From Methanocorpusculum sp. (GTDB taxonomy: Archaea; Halobacteriota; Methanomicrobia; Methanomicrobiales; Methanocorpusculaceae): a DNA stretch of 7,200 nucleotides. The notes under the pieces are model-generated. The model had not been told where the DNA came from. It saw only the letters and a list, made by a program, of their open reading frames with translations, and made no database searches. The number at the start of each line of letters is the position of its first letter. The first letter of the stretch is position 1. Both the position numbers and the translations under genes were made by a program. Below are positions 1 through 5,448 of this stretch, one piece after another. The stretch is taken from the NCBI GenBank assembly GCA_017622255.1, contig JAGARL010000293.1, positions 1-7,200 of the forward strand, read 5' to 3'.

Positions 1-1820
1 AGTTTGAATCCCGGACCGCTGCGGGCTGCAGGGGCGGGGATTTCAGTTAGGGTCTCCCTCCCCGGCAGGTCCGATAGCGGGCGGACGTCGATACCGATGC
101 CAACCTTGCTGACAACGGCGGCGATGTTTTTGCCGGCTTTTCCGATAGCTGCCGGAACATCGGTGTCTTCGATGTAGACGGCGGCTTTGGTGTCGGAAAT
201 CATGCGGACAACGATGTCTCCTTCAGTAAAGCGGGAGATTTCGTTCTGGATTTCCTTCTCCAGAACAACCCATGCCGGGTTGTCCTCGGTTACTTCAAAG
301 GACGGCATGGAGTGGATTGGCGGAGCCTGACGCTCTGCTTCAACCTGTGCCGGAGCCGGTGCCGGCTCTGCCTTCGGCTTTACCGGTTCTGCCTTCTGGG
401 CTTCCTTTTCCTTTGCTTCGGCCTTTGCCTGCTCGATGGTTTTTACCGGCGGGGCTTTTGGAAGGCCGGATGCCGGAGTTACCATTACTTCGCCTTCATA
501 GCGGAATGCTTCGGCAACGGTTTCGGTGGTGATAATGTTGGTTAAACGGACAACGGGGCGGACCTGCGGATCGCCGATCTGCTCTAATGCCTTCGGGACG
601 CCGAATCCGGTGGAGACGTTGTAAATCTCGGAGATGTCTCCCCCTTTGACAAAGACCATGGTTGCCACAATCTGCGGAATGAGGTTTAAGTCAACGAGGC
701 TTGCAAGTCTGATTAATGCGTCGAGAGCGGACTTTGCATGCAGTCCGCCGATGACTTTGATGCCGGATAAGCGAAGGTCTGCAAATACCGCAAGCTCTTC
801 GCTTCTTCTCATCTCGTCAAAGACCACATAGTCCGGACGAAGCAGGGTGATGACCTCTCCTGCCGCAGCGATACTGCCGTCTAAGGAGGTGTACTGGGTA
901 ATCTTGTCGGTCACCATTAAGTCACGCGGGGACTCTATGGTTTTGACGATGTAATTCTCGCCGGAGAGGTACGTTGCGATGTTCTGCTCAAGCGTGGATT
1001 TGCCGGAACCCGGAGTTCCGACGATGAGCATACCGCCGGCGCTTTCCTTTAAGCGGTCCTTTAAGGCTGCGGCGAAGTTGTAGGACTCAAAGGAGACCTC
1101 GCGGGTCGGCCGTACAATCGTTACCTCGATTCCGTCCGAGAACGGCGGGCGGGTGGTGGTGATTCTCATCGAGCCAATCTGGGAGACGGTAACACCCGGA
1201 AGCTCGACCTCGACGAATCCGTCCGGGTGGCGCTTTGCACGCTCCAGGCATTCCTGGGAGATTGCACGAAGCTCGTACTCAGTGCACGGGGTATCGCGAA
1301 TCGTAACGAGTTTGGACTCGCGGATGTTGCCTTTTCTGGCGTACGGAGATACGCGTTCCTTGAGATATACGGCAAAGGTGTTCTCATCGAAGAACTCATC
1401 GATAAGTAACGGAGCAAAGTTATCGATGGTCTCGGATTTGAGGAAAACGACGTCTAAGCCTTTTGCTTTGGCGACTTCCGCCTGAACATAATCGCTGGTT
1501 AAAAAGGTTGCATTATTCTCGATAGCGACAGCGCGAATCATCGAGTCAATTTCTCCGCCGCCGGCGAGTTTGACCTGATCAAGTTTCGGGCGTTCTCCAA
1601 CGTATTTTAGAGTGATAAGATTTTCTTCTGCAAGTTTGCAGAGTTTCTGGAGTTCGGCTAAGCCGGAGAATCCTATTTCACGTCCCTGATTGGCCTGTGC
1701 TTCGAGTTCTGCAAAGACTGCCTCAGGTATAATTATTGTTGCGTCATGATATTCGCCTTTCTCGATTAAGGCTGTGACGCGGCCGTCAATGACGACACTG
1801 GTATCTGGTACAAGTATCAT
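1..1820 (-). CDS. PINA-type PIN domain / PilT-like ATPase / KH protein (C-terminus cut by window edge)
   Basis: This is an archaeal multidomain ATPase; 606 full codons lie in the window and the frame stays open past position 1. Residues 1-130 are a PIN nuclease domain with conserved acids D6, E38, D92 and D110. A secretion-type (PilT/VirB11-like) ATPase follows, with Walker A GTPGSGKST at 268-276, Walker B ending in D335-E336 and a His-box-like LHAKSA around H361. A Pro/Ala/Lys/Glu-rich linker spans about 454-505. A KH domain covers roughly 515-580, with its GxxG loop IGKAGKNI at 559-566, and a Pro/Ala-rich tail runs to the edge. In this family, Sulfolobus PINA is a hexameric ATPase that migrates and processes Holliday junctions and contacts the helicase Hjm through its KH domain. 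A recombination or fork-remodelling role here is inferred from that. The ATG at 1820 was chosen because the PIN fold begins at once (MILVPD); there is no strong Shine-Dalgarno site. It appears monocistronic, with its own promoter region upstream. Confidence 0.93.
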   Translation of the reverse strand, partial: MILVPDTSVVIDGRVTALIEKGEYHDATIIIPEAVFAELEAQANQGREIGFSGLAELQKLCKLAEENLITLKYVGERPKLDQVKLAGGGEIDSMIRAVAIENNATFLTSDYVQAEVAKAKGLDVVFLKSETIDNFAPLLIDEFFDENTFAVYLKERVSPYARKGNIRESKLVTIRDTPCTEYELRAISQECLERAKRHPDGFVEVELPGVTVSQIGSMRITTTRPPFSDGIEVTIVRPTREVSFESYNFAAALKDRLKESAGGMLIVGTPGSGKSTLEQNIATYLSGENYIVKTIESPRDLMVTDKITQYTSLDGSIAAAGEVITLLRPDYVVFDEMRRSEELAVFADLRLSGIKVIGGLHAKSALDALIRLASLVDLNLIPQIVATMVFVKGGDISEIYNVSTGFGVPKALEQIGDPQVRPVVRLTNIITTETVAEAFRYEGEVMVTPASGLPKAPPVKTIEQAKAEAKEKEAQKAEPVKPKAEPAPAPAQVEAERQAPPIHSMPSFEVTEDNPAWVVLEKEIQNEISRFTEGDIVVRMISDTKAAVYIEDTDVPAAIGKAGKNIAAVVSKVGIGIDVRPLSDLPGRETLTEIPAPAARSGPGFK

Positions 1821-1851
1821 GTGATATTCATCTATATTATGGGACTTCCAT

Positions 1852-1864
1852 CAGATATATTCCC
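1852..1864 (-). promoter_or_regulatory. TATA-like box for the PINA gene (second copy at 1922-1934)
   Basis: On the minus strand this reads GGGAATATATCTG. Its ATATAT core lies 35-40 bases before the ATG at 1820, and a purine-rich stretch like an archaeal BRE sits just upstream. A start site about 25 bases downstream would leave a leader of roughly 10-15 bases. The same sequence with one change, GGGAAAATATCTG, lies 70 bases upstream at 1922-1934, directly after hisI. The promoter role is inferred from position and composition only. Confidence 0.4.
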
Positions 1865-1895
1865 ACCGCCTTCCCTGCTTCAAAGGCGTTTGGGA
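1861..1895. repeat. GC-rich inverted repeat (hairpin) in the hisI-PINA intergenic region
   Basis: The arms TCCCA (1861-1865) and TGGGA (1891-1895) pair outside CGCCTT (1867-1872) and AAGGCG (1883-1888). This gives 11 base pairs with a 1x2 internal loop and a 10-base apical loop. It lies between the T6 tract that ends the hisI transcript and the TATA-like box of the PINA gene. It could be a DNA-binding site, part of a 3' structure of the hisI message, or chance. No protein-coding explanation covers it. Confidence 0.45.
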
Positions 1896-1912
1896 GGGGG
1901 ATGGTTGTGACG

Positions 1913-1918
1913 AAAAAA
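1913..1918 (-). terminator. T6 tract, likely terminator of the hisI transcript
   Basis: About 30 bases after the hisI stop the minus strand reads CTCTTTTTTCG. Archaeal RNA polymerase commonly terminates at such oligo-T tracts without needing a hairpin. It lies upstream of the PINA promoter region, which fits separation of the two transcription units. Termination itself is inferred. Confidence 0.45.
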
Positions 1919-1947
1919 GAGCAGATATTTTCCCAAAAGGCAGGGAT

Positions 1948-2343
1948 TTATCCGTAGATATCCTTCGGGTCTTTGAGGCGCGGCAGGATGACGTTGCCGG
2001 CAATGTCCCGGAAGAAACAGCTCCGGTATCCTTCATGGCAGGCACAGCCCTCCTGCGAGACCTGATAGATTAAAACATCCTCGTCGCAGTCCGTTAAAAC
2101 ATCGTGTACGGTCTGCAGATGTCCGGACTCCTCACCTTTTTTCCAGAGCCTGTTCCGCGAGCGGCTGAAGTAATGTGCATACCCGGTTTCCAGCGTCAGG
2201 GAAACAGCCTCACGGTTTGCAAACGCAAACATGAGAACATCCTTTGTTTCCGCATCCTGTACGATAACCGGGATTAACCCGTCGGCAGAAAAGGTCAGCT
2301 TGGACAACAGGGCATTGGCATCCGGAGTTGAGGAGTAGGTCAT
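1948..2343 (-). CDS. hisI: Phosphoribosyl-AMP cyclohydrolase HisI
   Basis: HisI opens the purine ring of N1-(5-phosphoribosyl)-AMP in the third step of histidine biosynthesis, in the cytoplasm. The 131-residue protein is a stand-alone cyclohydrolase without a fused HisE domain, as is usual in archaea. The substrate-binding stretch HYFSRSRNRLWKKGEESGH spans 57-75. D85, D87 and D89 of the DCDED motif match the magnesium ligands. C86, C102 and C109 (in DCD, ACH and SCF) keep the 16- and 7-residue spacing of the zinc-site cysteines in the family. The ATG at 2343 is the only start that preserves the N-terminal fold. AAGG lies almost against it, too close for a normal Shine-Dalgarno site, and a TATA-like CGATAAAC sits 30-37 bases upstream, so the gene may also have a near-leaderless promoter of its own. 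It begins 31 bases after the methyltransferase and is probably the last gene of the hisF cluster. Confidence 0.96.
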   Translation of the reverse strand: MTYSSTPDANALLSKLTFSADGLIPVIVQDAETKDVLMFAFANREAVSLTLETGYAHYFSRSRNRLWKKGEESGHLQTVHDVLTDCDEDVLIYQVSQEGCACHEGYRSCFFRDIAGNVILPRLKDPKDIYG

Positions 2344-2374
2344 ACCTTATGATACGGGCTTCTTGCTTATGGGT

Positions 2375-2950
2375 TTATCGTCTGGAAAAGACCCCGATAA
2401 TCTCCGCCCGCGGCAGGTCAACGCCTTTTACCCGCATCGACCAGCGGTTCTCGCGGATGTCCCCGTCGCCAAACAGAGCGGCAGTCTCCGCTGCCGAGAA
2501 ATAATGCGTCAGCATCCCGTCTCCCCTGAGATAGGTCTGCGGTTCAACCTCCGTTCCTTTGCCGCAGCGAAAATCCGCAGGAGAGAATCCTTTGAAAAAT
2601 ATTGTTCCGCCGGGTTTGGTTACCCGGAAGAGTTCAGATACTGCGACCTTTCGGTCCGCTTCTCTCAGATGTCCTAAGACATGCCAGCAGAATACGCAGT
2701 CAAAAGAGCAGTCCTGAAACGGCAGAGAGCGGATATCGCCGGCAACCGCATGCGAGGGACCAGCAAGGCGTACCGCCTCACAGGAAATATCCACACCGAC
2801 TGCGCGGCAGTTGGAGAACGCGGAAAGCGTCTTGCCGTTCCCGCATCCGGTCTCCAGAATCAGAGCGCCCTTTGGCAGTGCCGGAAGCGAGACCGCTCCT
2901 GCCCAGCGGCTTCCCCGTTTCTTATAATCTGACTGGAACGCCTCTTCCAT
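2375..2950 (-). CDS. Class I SAM-dependent methyltransferase of unknown substrate
   Basis: This 191-residue protein has a Rossmann-type methyltransferase core of the Methyltransf_11 kind. The SAM-binding motif [10 protein letters not shown], lies at 32-40 and the acidic residue ending strand 2 is D54 (VGVD). D72 in GDIRSLPF is a likely adenine contact. The post-II stretch [13 protein letters not shown] is at 83-95 and TKPGGTIFF at 111-119. The N-terminal [14 protein letters not shown] and the C-terminal segment after about 130 are probably where the substrate is recognised. I do not recognise the substrate; a small molecule, tRNA or protein are all possible. The ATG at 2950 lies within the last codons of hisF, giving a 29-base overlap. 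GGTGAAGGA lies about 8 bases before it, a usable ribosome site. The packing implies co-transcription with hisF and hisI, although no methylation step exists in histidine synthesis. Confidence 0.88.
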   Translation of the reverse strand: MEEAFQSDYKKRGSRWAGAVSLPALPKGALILETGCGNGKTLSAFSNCRAVGVDISCEAVRLAGPSHAVAGDIRSLPFQDCSFDCVFCWHVLGHLREADRKVAVSELFRVTKPGGTIFFKGFSPADFRCGKGTEVEPQTYLRGDGMLTHYFSAAETAALFGDGDIRENRWSMRVKGVDLPRAEIIGVFSRR

Positions 2951-3725
2951 GCAGATATTCCTTCACCTGTGAGATTGTCATCTCCCCGTAGTGGAACACC
3001 GATGCCGCAAGACAGCCGTCGGCTTTGCCGAGGACAAAGCCGTCGTAGAAGTGAGAAAGCTCCCCCACACCGCCCGAGGCTATCACCGGAACATCAACCG
3101 CATCAGAGACAGCGGCAGTAATCAGCAGGTCAAAGCCGTTCTTTACCCCGTCGGTCTCCATACTGGTCAGCAGAATCTCGCCTGCCCCGCGGGATACGGC
3201 ATCCTCTGCCCAGTGGACAGCATCCATTCCTGTCCGGTGACTGCCGCCGTAGATAACGACCTCATACCAGAACTCACCGGTTTCATCGGAAAACGCCGTA
3301 ACGCCTTCCTTCATAGCATAATTCCGGCGGACATCTTCGGCTAAAACGATGCACTGGTTGCCGAACAGCCGCGAGCCCTCGGTAATCAGCTCCGGGGTTT
3401 TTACTGCAGATGTGTTTAAGGAGACCTTGTCTGCTCCCGCCCGAAGCATCGTGCGGATGTCGTCAGCCGTGCGCAGTCCGCCTCCTACGGTAAGCGGCAG
3501 GAAAAGCTCATCGGCGGCTCTTCCGATAACATCCACCATAGCCTCACGGCCTTCTTTGGAGGCAGAGATATCGAGGAACACCACCTCGTCTGCTCCCTGG
3601 GCATTGTACCGGGCGGCAAGCTCCACCGGGTCTCCGGCATCCCGGAGTCCTTCGAAGTTCACGCCTTTGACAACCCTTCCGTCCTTTAAATCCAGACAGG
3701 GGATGATTCTGCGGGTTAAGGTCAT
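2922..3725 (-). CDS. hisF: Imidazole glycerol phosphate synthase, cyclase subunit HisF
   Basis: HisF is the cyclase half of the HisH-HisF complex. It uses ammonia from HisH to convert PRFAR into imidazole glycerol phosphate and AICAR. At 267 residues it is a normal-length (beta-alpha)8 barrel. [17 protein letters not shown] at 5-21 carries catalytic D12, and D131 in the AEDVRR segment is the second catalytic Asp. Phosphate-binding loops are seen in TVGGGLRT (79-86) and IASGGVGEL (215-223), and the end PVRL is typical. The residue before D131 is Glu, where the family usually has a hydrophobic residue (commonly IDAKR). hisH is not in the window. The ATG overlaps the patatin stop as ATGA, with GGAGG four bases upstream, which favours translational coupling. 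The 3' end overlaps the methyltransferase. Confidence 0.97.
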   Translation of the reverse strand: MTLTRRIIPCLDLKDGRVVKGVNFEGLRDAGDPVELAARYNAQGADEVVFLDISASKEGREAMVDVIGRAADELFLPLTVGGGLRTADDIRTMLRAGADKVSLNTSAVKTPELITEGSRLFGNQCIVLAEDVRRNYAMKEGVTAFSDETGEFWYEVVIYGGSHRTGMDAVHWAEDAVSRGAGEILLTSMETDGVKNGFDLLITAAVSDAVDVPVIASGGVGELSHFYDGFVLGKADGCLAASVFHYGEMTISQVKEYLHGRGVPVRL

Positions 3726-4576
3726 TCCGCCTCCAGGAAGGCGAGGAGTTTGGGCATCAGCTCCATACCGTCCTCATATCCTTCACGGTAGAGCGCCATC
3801 ATCTTGTCTTTGTTCATCTCCAGACGGCCGACCGTTACCGGCTTTTTCGGCCGGAACACAAAGGCGCGTCCTGCCGCCTCTTCTTCGGCAATCTGCTCAA
3901 GAGCGTCATTATAGCGGATGTGGCGGGTGGCGATTTTCTTGATGAATCCTGGGTGTTTCCAGTATCCCAGGGCAATTAAGGGGAGAATCTTGTTGATGCC
4001 TTTGCGGTAGGTTGCATCCTGCGTTAAGACCAGGACGGTTTTTTTGTTTCCGTCGTCGATGGAACGCTGAATCGGCAGAGAGTCGGAGATACCGCCGTCT
4101 AAATAGCGGTTGTTATTGACGGTAACCTTCTTTGCAATCAGCGGGAGGGACATGGAGGCGCAGACCATCATATAGTCCTCTTCGATGTTTTTGACATGCA
4201 GATACTCGCCTTCTGCGGTATCCACATTGATGACGCCGACAAAGAACTGTGCGGGATTCGCCTTTGCCGCCTCGTAGTCATACGGGTCAAGCTGACGCGG
4301 GACCACATTGAAGAGGAAGTCCACGTCGAACATGTTTCCGGTTCTCAGGAGGTTTCTGACGCTGAAGTACCGCTTGTCCTTGACATAGTCGGTTACCAGA
4401 CGGATTGCCCGTCCTTTCTGGCGGGAGAGGAAGGTCGTGGCATGCGTTGCTCCGGAGGATACTCCGTAGCAGTATTCAAAGTTGATGTCGTGCTCTAAGA
4501 GTGCATCGATAATTCCTGCAGTATATGCGCCGCGCATGCCGCCGCCTTCAAAGATGATTCCCGCCTTGTATAACAT
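3722..4576 (-). CDS. Patatin-like phospholipase / acyl hydrolase (YjjU-like)
   Basis: This is a predicted serine acyl hydrolase with a Ser-Asp dyad, acting on phospholipids or other acyl esters. The oxyanion-hole motif EGGGMRGAY lies at 10-18. The nucleophile elbow GVSSG is at 38-42 with S40 as nucleophile. The catalytic Asp D160 is in [12 protein letters not shown] (158-169). The 284-residue length and the C-terminal part, with its GYWKHPGF and [10 protein letters not shown] segments, resemble bacterial YjjU-type patatins. There is no signal peptide or membrane segment, so it is probably cytoplasmic or peripheral. The gene starts 44 bases after the XRE regulator. No Shine-Dalgarno site is visible, but the TATA-like ATAGAATAT lies 25-33 bases before the ATG, consistent with a nearly leaderless message. 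Its stop overlaps the hisF start by four bases. The natural substrate is unknown. Confidence 0.9.
   Translation of the reverse strand: MLYKAGIIFEGGGMRGAYTAGIIDALLEHDINFEYCYGVSSGATHATTFLSRQKGRAIRLVTDYVKDKRYFSVRNLLRTGNMFDVDFLFNVVPRQLDPYDYEAAKANPAQFFVGVINVDTAEGEYLHVKNIEEDYMMVCASMSLPLIAKKVTVNNNRYLDGGISDSLPIQRSIDDGNKKTVLVLTQDATYRKGINKILPLIALGYWKHPGFIKKIATRHIRYNDALEQIAEEEAAGRAFVFRPKKPVTVGRLEMNKDKMMALYREGYEDGMELMPKLLAFLEAE
3730..3734 (-). promoter_or_regulatory. Shine-Dalgarno site of hisF
   Basis: GGAGG lies four bases before the hisF ATG, inside the end of the patatin coding sequence. It is the clearest ribosome site in the window and fixes the hisF start at the ATGA overlap. Confidence 0.7.
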
Positions 4577-4600
4577 TGCTGTATAGGTTTAGCTGTTTGG

Positions 4601-4609
4601 ATATTCTAT
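4601..4609 (-). promoter_or_regulatory. TATA-like box ahead of the patatin gene
   Basis: ATAGAATAT on the minus strand lies 25-33 bases before the ATG at 4576, in a gap without a ribosome site. Position and composition suggest a promoter giving a very short or absent leader, and so a possible start of the patatin-hisF-methyltransferase-hisI transcript. This is inference. Confidence 0.3.
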
Positions 4610-4620
4610 GTTTGTGGTTG

Positions 4621-4830
4621 TTACTCGCGCTGATACTCCAGAATATCTCCCGGAGTGCAGTCAAGCGCCTCGCAGATACCGGCAAGCGTGGAGAACCGGA
4701 GGGCAGTTACTTTGTTGTTCTTGATTTTGGAAAGATTGACATTGGTAATTCCGACCTTCTCAGCCAGTTCGTTGAGTGTCATCTTTCTTTCCAGCATCAC
4801 CCGGTCAAGCCGCAGAACGATGTTTCCCAT
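4621..4830 (-). CDS. Small XRE-family (Cro/C1-type) DNA-binding regulator, YozG-like
   Basis: This 69-residue protein is almost entirely one helix-turn-helix domain of the HTH_26/XRE type. The first helix is about 6-15. TLNELAEKVGITNVNLSKIK at 18-37 forms the helix-turn-recognition helix. LRFSTLAGICEALDCTPGDIL at 44-64 forms the last helices of the fold, with the TPGDIL ending typical of this group. Such regulators are often encoded next to DUF2975 membrane proteins, especially in Firmicutes, and here the gap is only 11 bases. A ribosome site, GAGGGG, overlaps the upstream stop about 8 bases before the ATG. It probably dimerises and represses its own operon through the palindromes at 5406-5444; that target is inferred, not shown. 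No effector domain is present. Confidence 0.9.
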   Translation of the reverse strand: MGNIVLRLDRVMLERKMTLNELAEKVGITNVNLSKIKNNKVTALRFSTLAGICEALDCTPGDILEYQRE

Positions 4831-4841
4831 CAGATGTCCCC

Positions 4842-5396
4842 TCAGAGCAGGCCGTCTGTGTCATTTTCCAGCTGAATTCCGCGGGCAAAGACCTGCGTCA
4901 GGAAAAGTGCAAGGATGCCGAAGACAAAGCCGCCCATGCTGTTGCTGATTTCAACTGCCTCAAATCCGAGAACCAGCTGAATCACCAGTCCCATGATAAA
5001 TCCAATAATCGGGACTGCAAGAGAGAAGATGCCGATTTCTTTGAGCATGCGGACATTGTCTGCCTGAAACGGCGTAGTTCCTTCGGATTTGGTGATGATG
5101 AGGCGAAGATTCCGGAAAACCATAGCCATCAGAAGAAGGATAATCACCGCCCCGATTCCAAAGAGGAAAAATGCCGTCAGGTCAACCGTTTCACCGACGA
5201 CCGGCGCAGTCACTGAAAATCCGTAGAGCGAAAGCTCAACCGTTTCTCCGGTTACATCAATTCCAACGAAATAGGACAGAAACTGCGGTGCAAGAAGCGA
5301 GCAGACTGTCGCCGCCGCCATAAGTGCCGCAGCAATCCAGTGAGCAATTTCTCCAATGCGGGTAATGATTTTGGCAGCTGTATCAAGACCTGTCAT
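4842..5396 (-). CDS. DUF2975 family four-helix membrane protein
   Basis: This 184-residue integral membrane protein has four predicted helices, at about 18-38, 72-94, 121-144 and 154-172. The segment between helices 1 and 2 (about 40-70) is beta-like and probably extracytoplasmic. The loop between helices 2 and 3 carries TPFQADNVRMLKEIG (108-122), like the family's conserved PF-x-N-LK-IG pattern. The C-terminal tail ARGIQLENDTDGLL also matches the family. The biochemical function of DUF2975 is unknown; its steady pairing with a small XRE regulator suggests a regulated membrane function or a sensor-like partner. The ATG at 5396 has no Shine-Dalgarno site. A TATA-like box 25-34 bases upstream suggests a leaderless message, controlled through the palindromes in the same gap. 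Confidence 0.85.
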   Translation of the reverse strand: MTGLDTAAKIITRIGEIAHWIAAALMAAATVCSLLAPQFLSYFVGIDVTGETVELSLYGFSVTAPVVGETVDLTAFFLFGIGAVIILLLMAMVFRNLRLIITKSEGTTPFQADNVRMLKEIGIFSLAVPIIGFIMGLVIQLVLGFEAVEISNSMGGFVFGILALFLTQVFARGIQLENDTDGLL

Positions 5397-5405
5397 AGAA
5401 TATAA

Positions 5406-5422
5406 TTATCGTTAAACGATAA
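5406..5422. promoter_or_regulatory. Perfect palindromic operator candidate upstream of the DUF2975-XRE operon
   Basis: TTATCGTT (5406-5413) and AACGATAA (5415-5422) are perfect inverted 8-base arms around one central base. The site lies 10-26 bases before the DUF2975 ATG, where the transcription start should be. Its size and symmetry suit a dimer of a small XRE protein, and the adjacent gene encodes one. Autoregulation is inferred from this arrangement. Confidence 0.6.
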
Positions 5423-5430
5423 ATAATATT
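5421..5430 (-). promoter_or_regulatory. TATA-like box for the DUF2975-XRE operon
   Basis: On the minus strand AATATTATTT lies 25-34 bases before the DUF2975 ATG, the spacing expected for a leaderless archaeal message. It sits between and partly under the two palindromic sites, so a bound repressor would block TBP/TFB or polymerase. No mapped start site supports this. Confidence 0.45.
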
Positions 5431-5444
5431 CGATTAGCGATAAT
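5426..5444. promoter_or_regulatory. Second, degenerate operator copy
   Basis: Aligned to 5405-5423, this stretch matches at 13 of 19 positions, and its clearest half-site, GCGATAA (5437-5443), is like the AACGATAA arm. The two centres are 21 bases apart, two turns of the helix, so two dimers would sit on the same face. It overlaps the TATA/BRE region and ends five bases from the ALDH stop codon. Confidence 0.45.
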
Positions 5445-5448
5445 ACAG

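Noticed and set aside
1153..1485. Plus-strand open frame of 110 codons and nearby small frames on both strands
   Set aside because: They are shadows of the PINA ATPase frame, which is continuous from 1820 to the window edge with Walker, PIN and KH motifs.
1851..2045. Minus-strand open frame of 64 codons across the hisI end and the intergenic region
   Set aside because: It overlaps the hisI end in another frame, has no ribosome site or recognisable domain, and its intergenic part is better explained by promoter, hairpin and T-tract signals.
3349..3942. Plus-strand open frame of 197 codons
   Set aside because: It lies fully antisense to hisF and the patatin gene, both with intact catalytic motifs. 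Its translation is low-complexity Ser/Arg/Pro without a recognisable domain, as expected of a shadow frame.
4039..4045. Run of seven A on the coding strand in the patatin gene as a possible slippage or frameshift site
   Set aside because: The zero frame reads AAC AAA AAA ACC, not in the phase of a classical -1 slippery heptamer, and the patatin frame is intact on both sides through D160 and the C-terminus.
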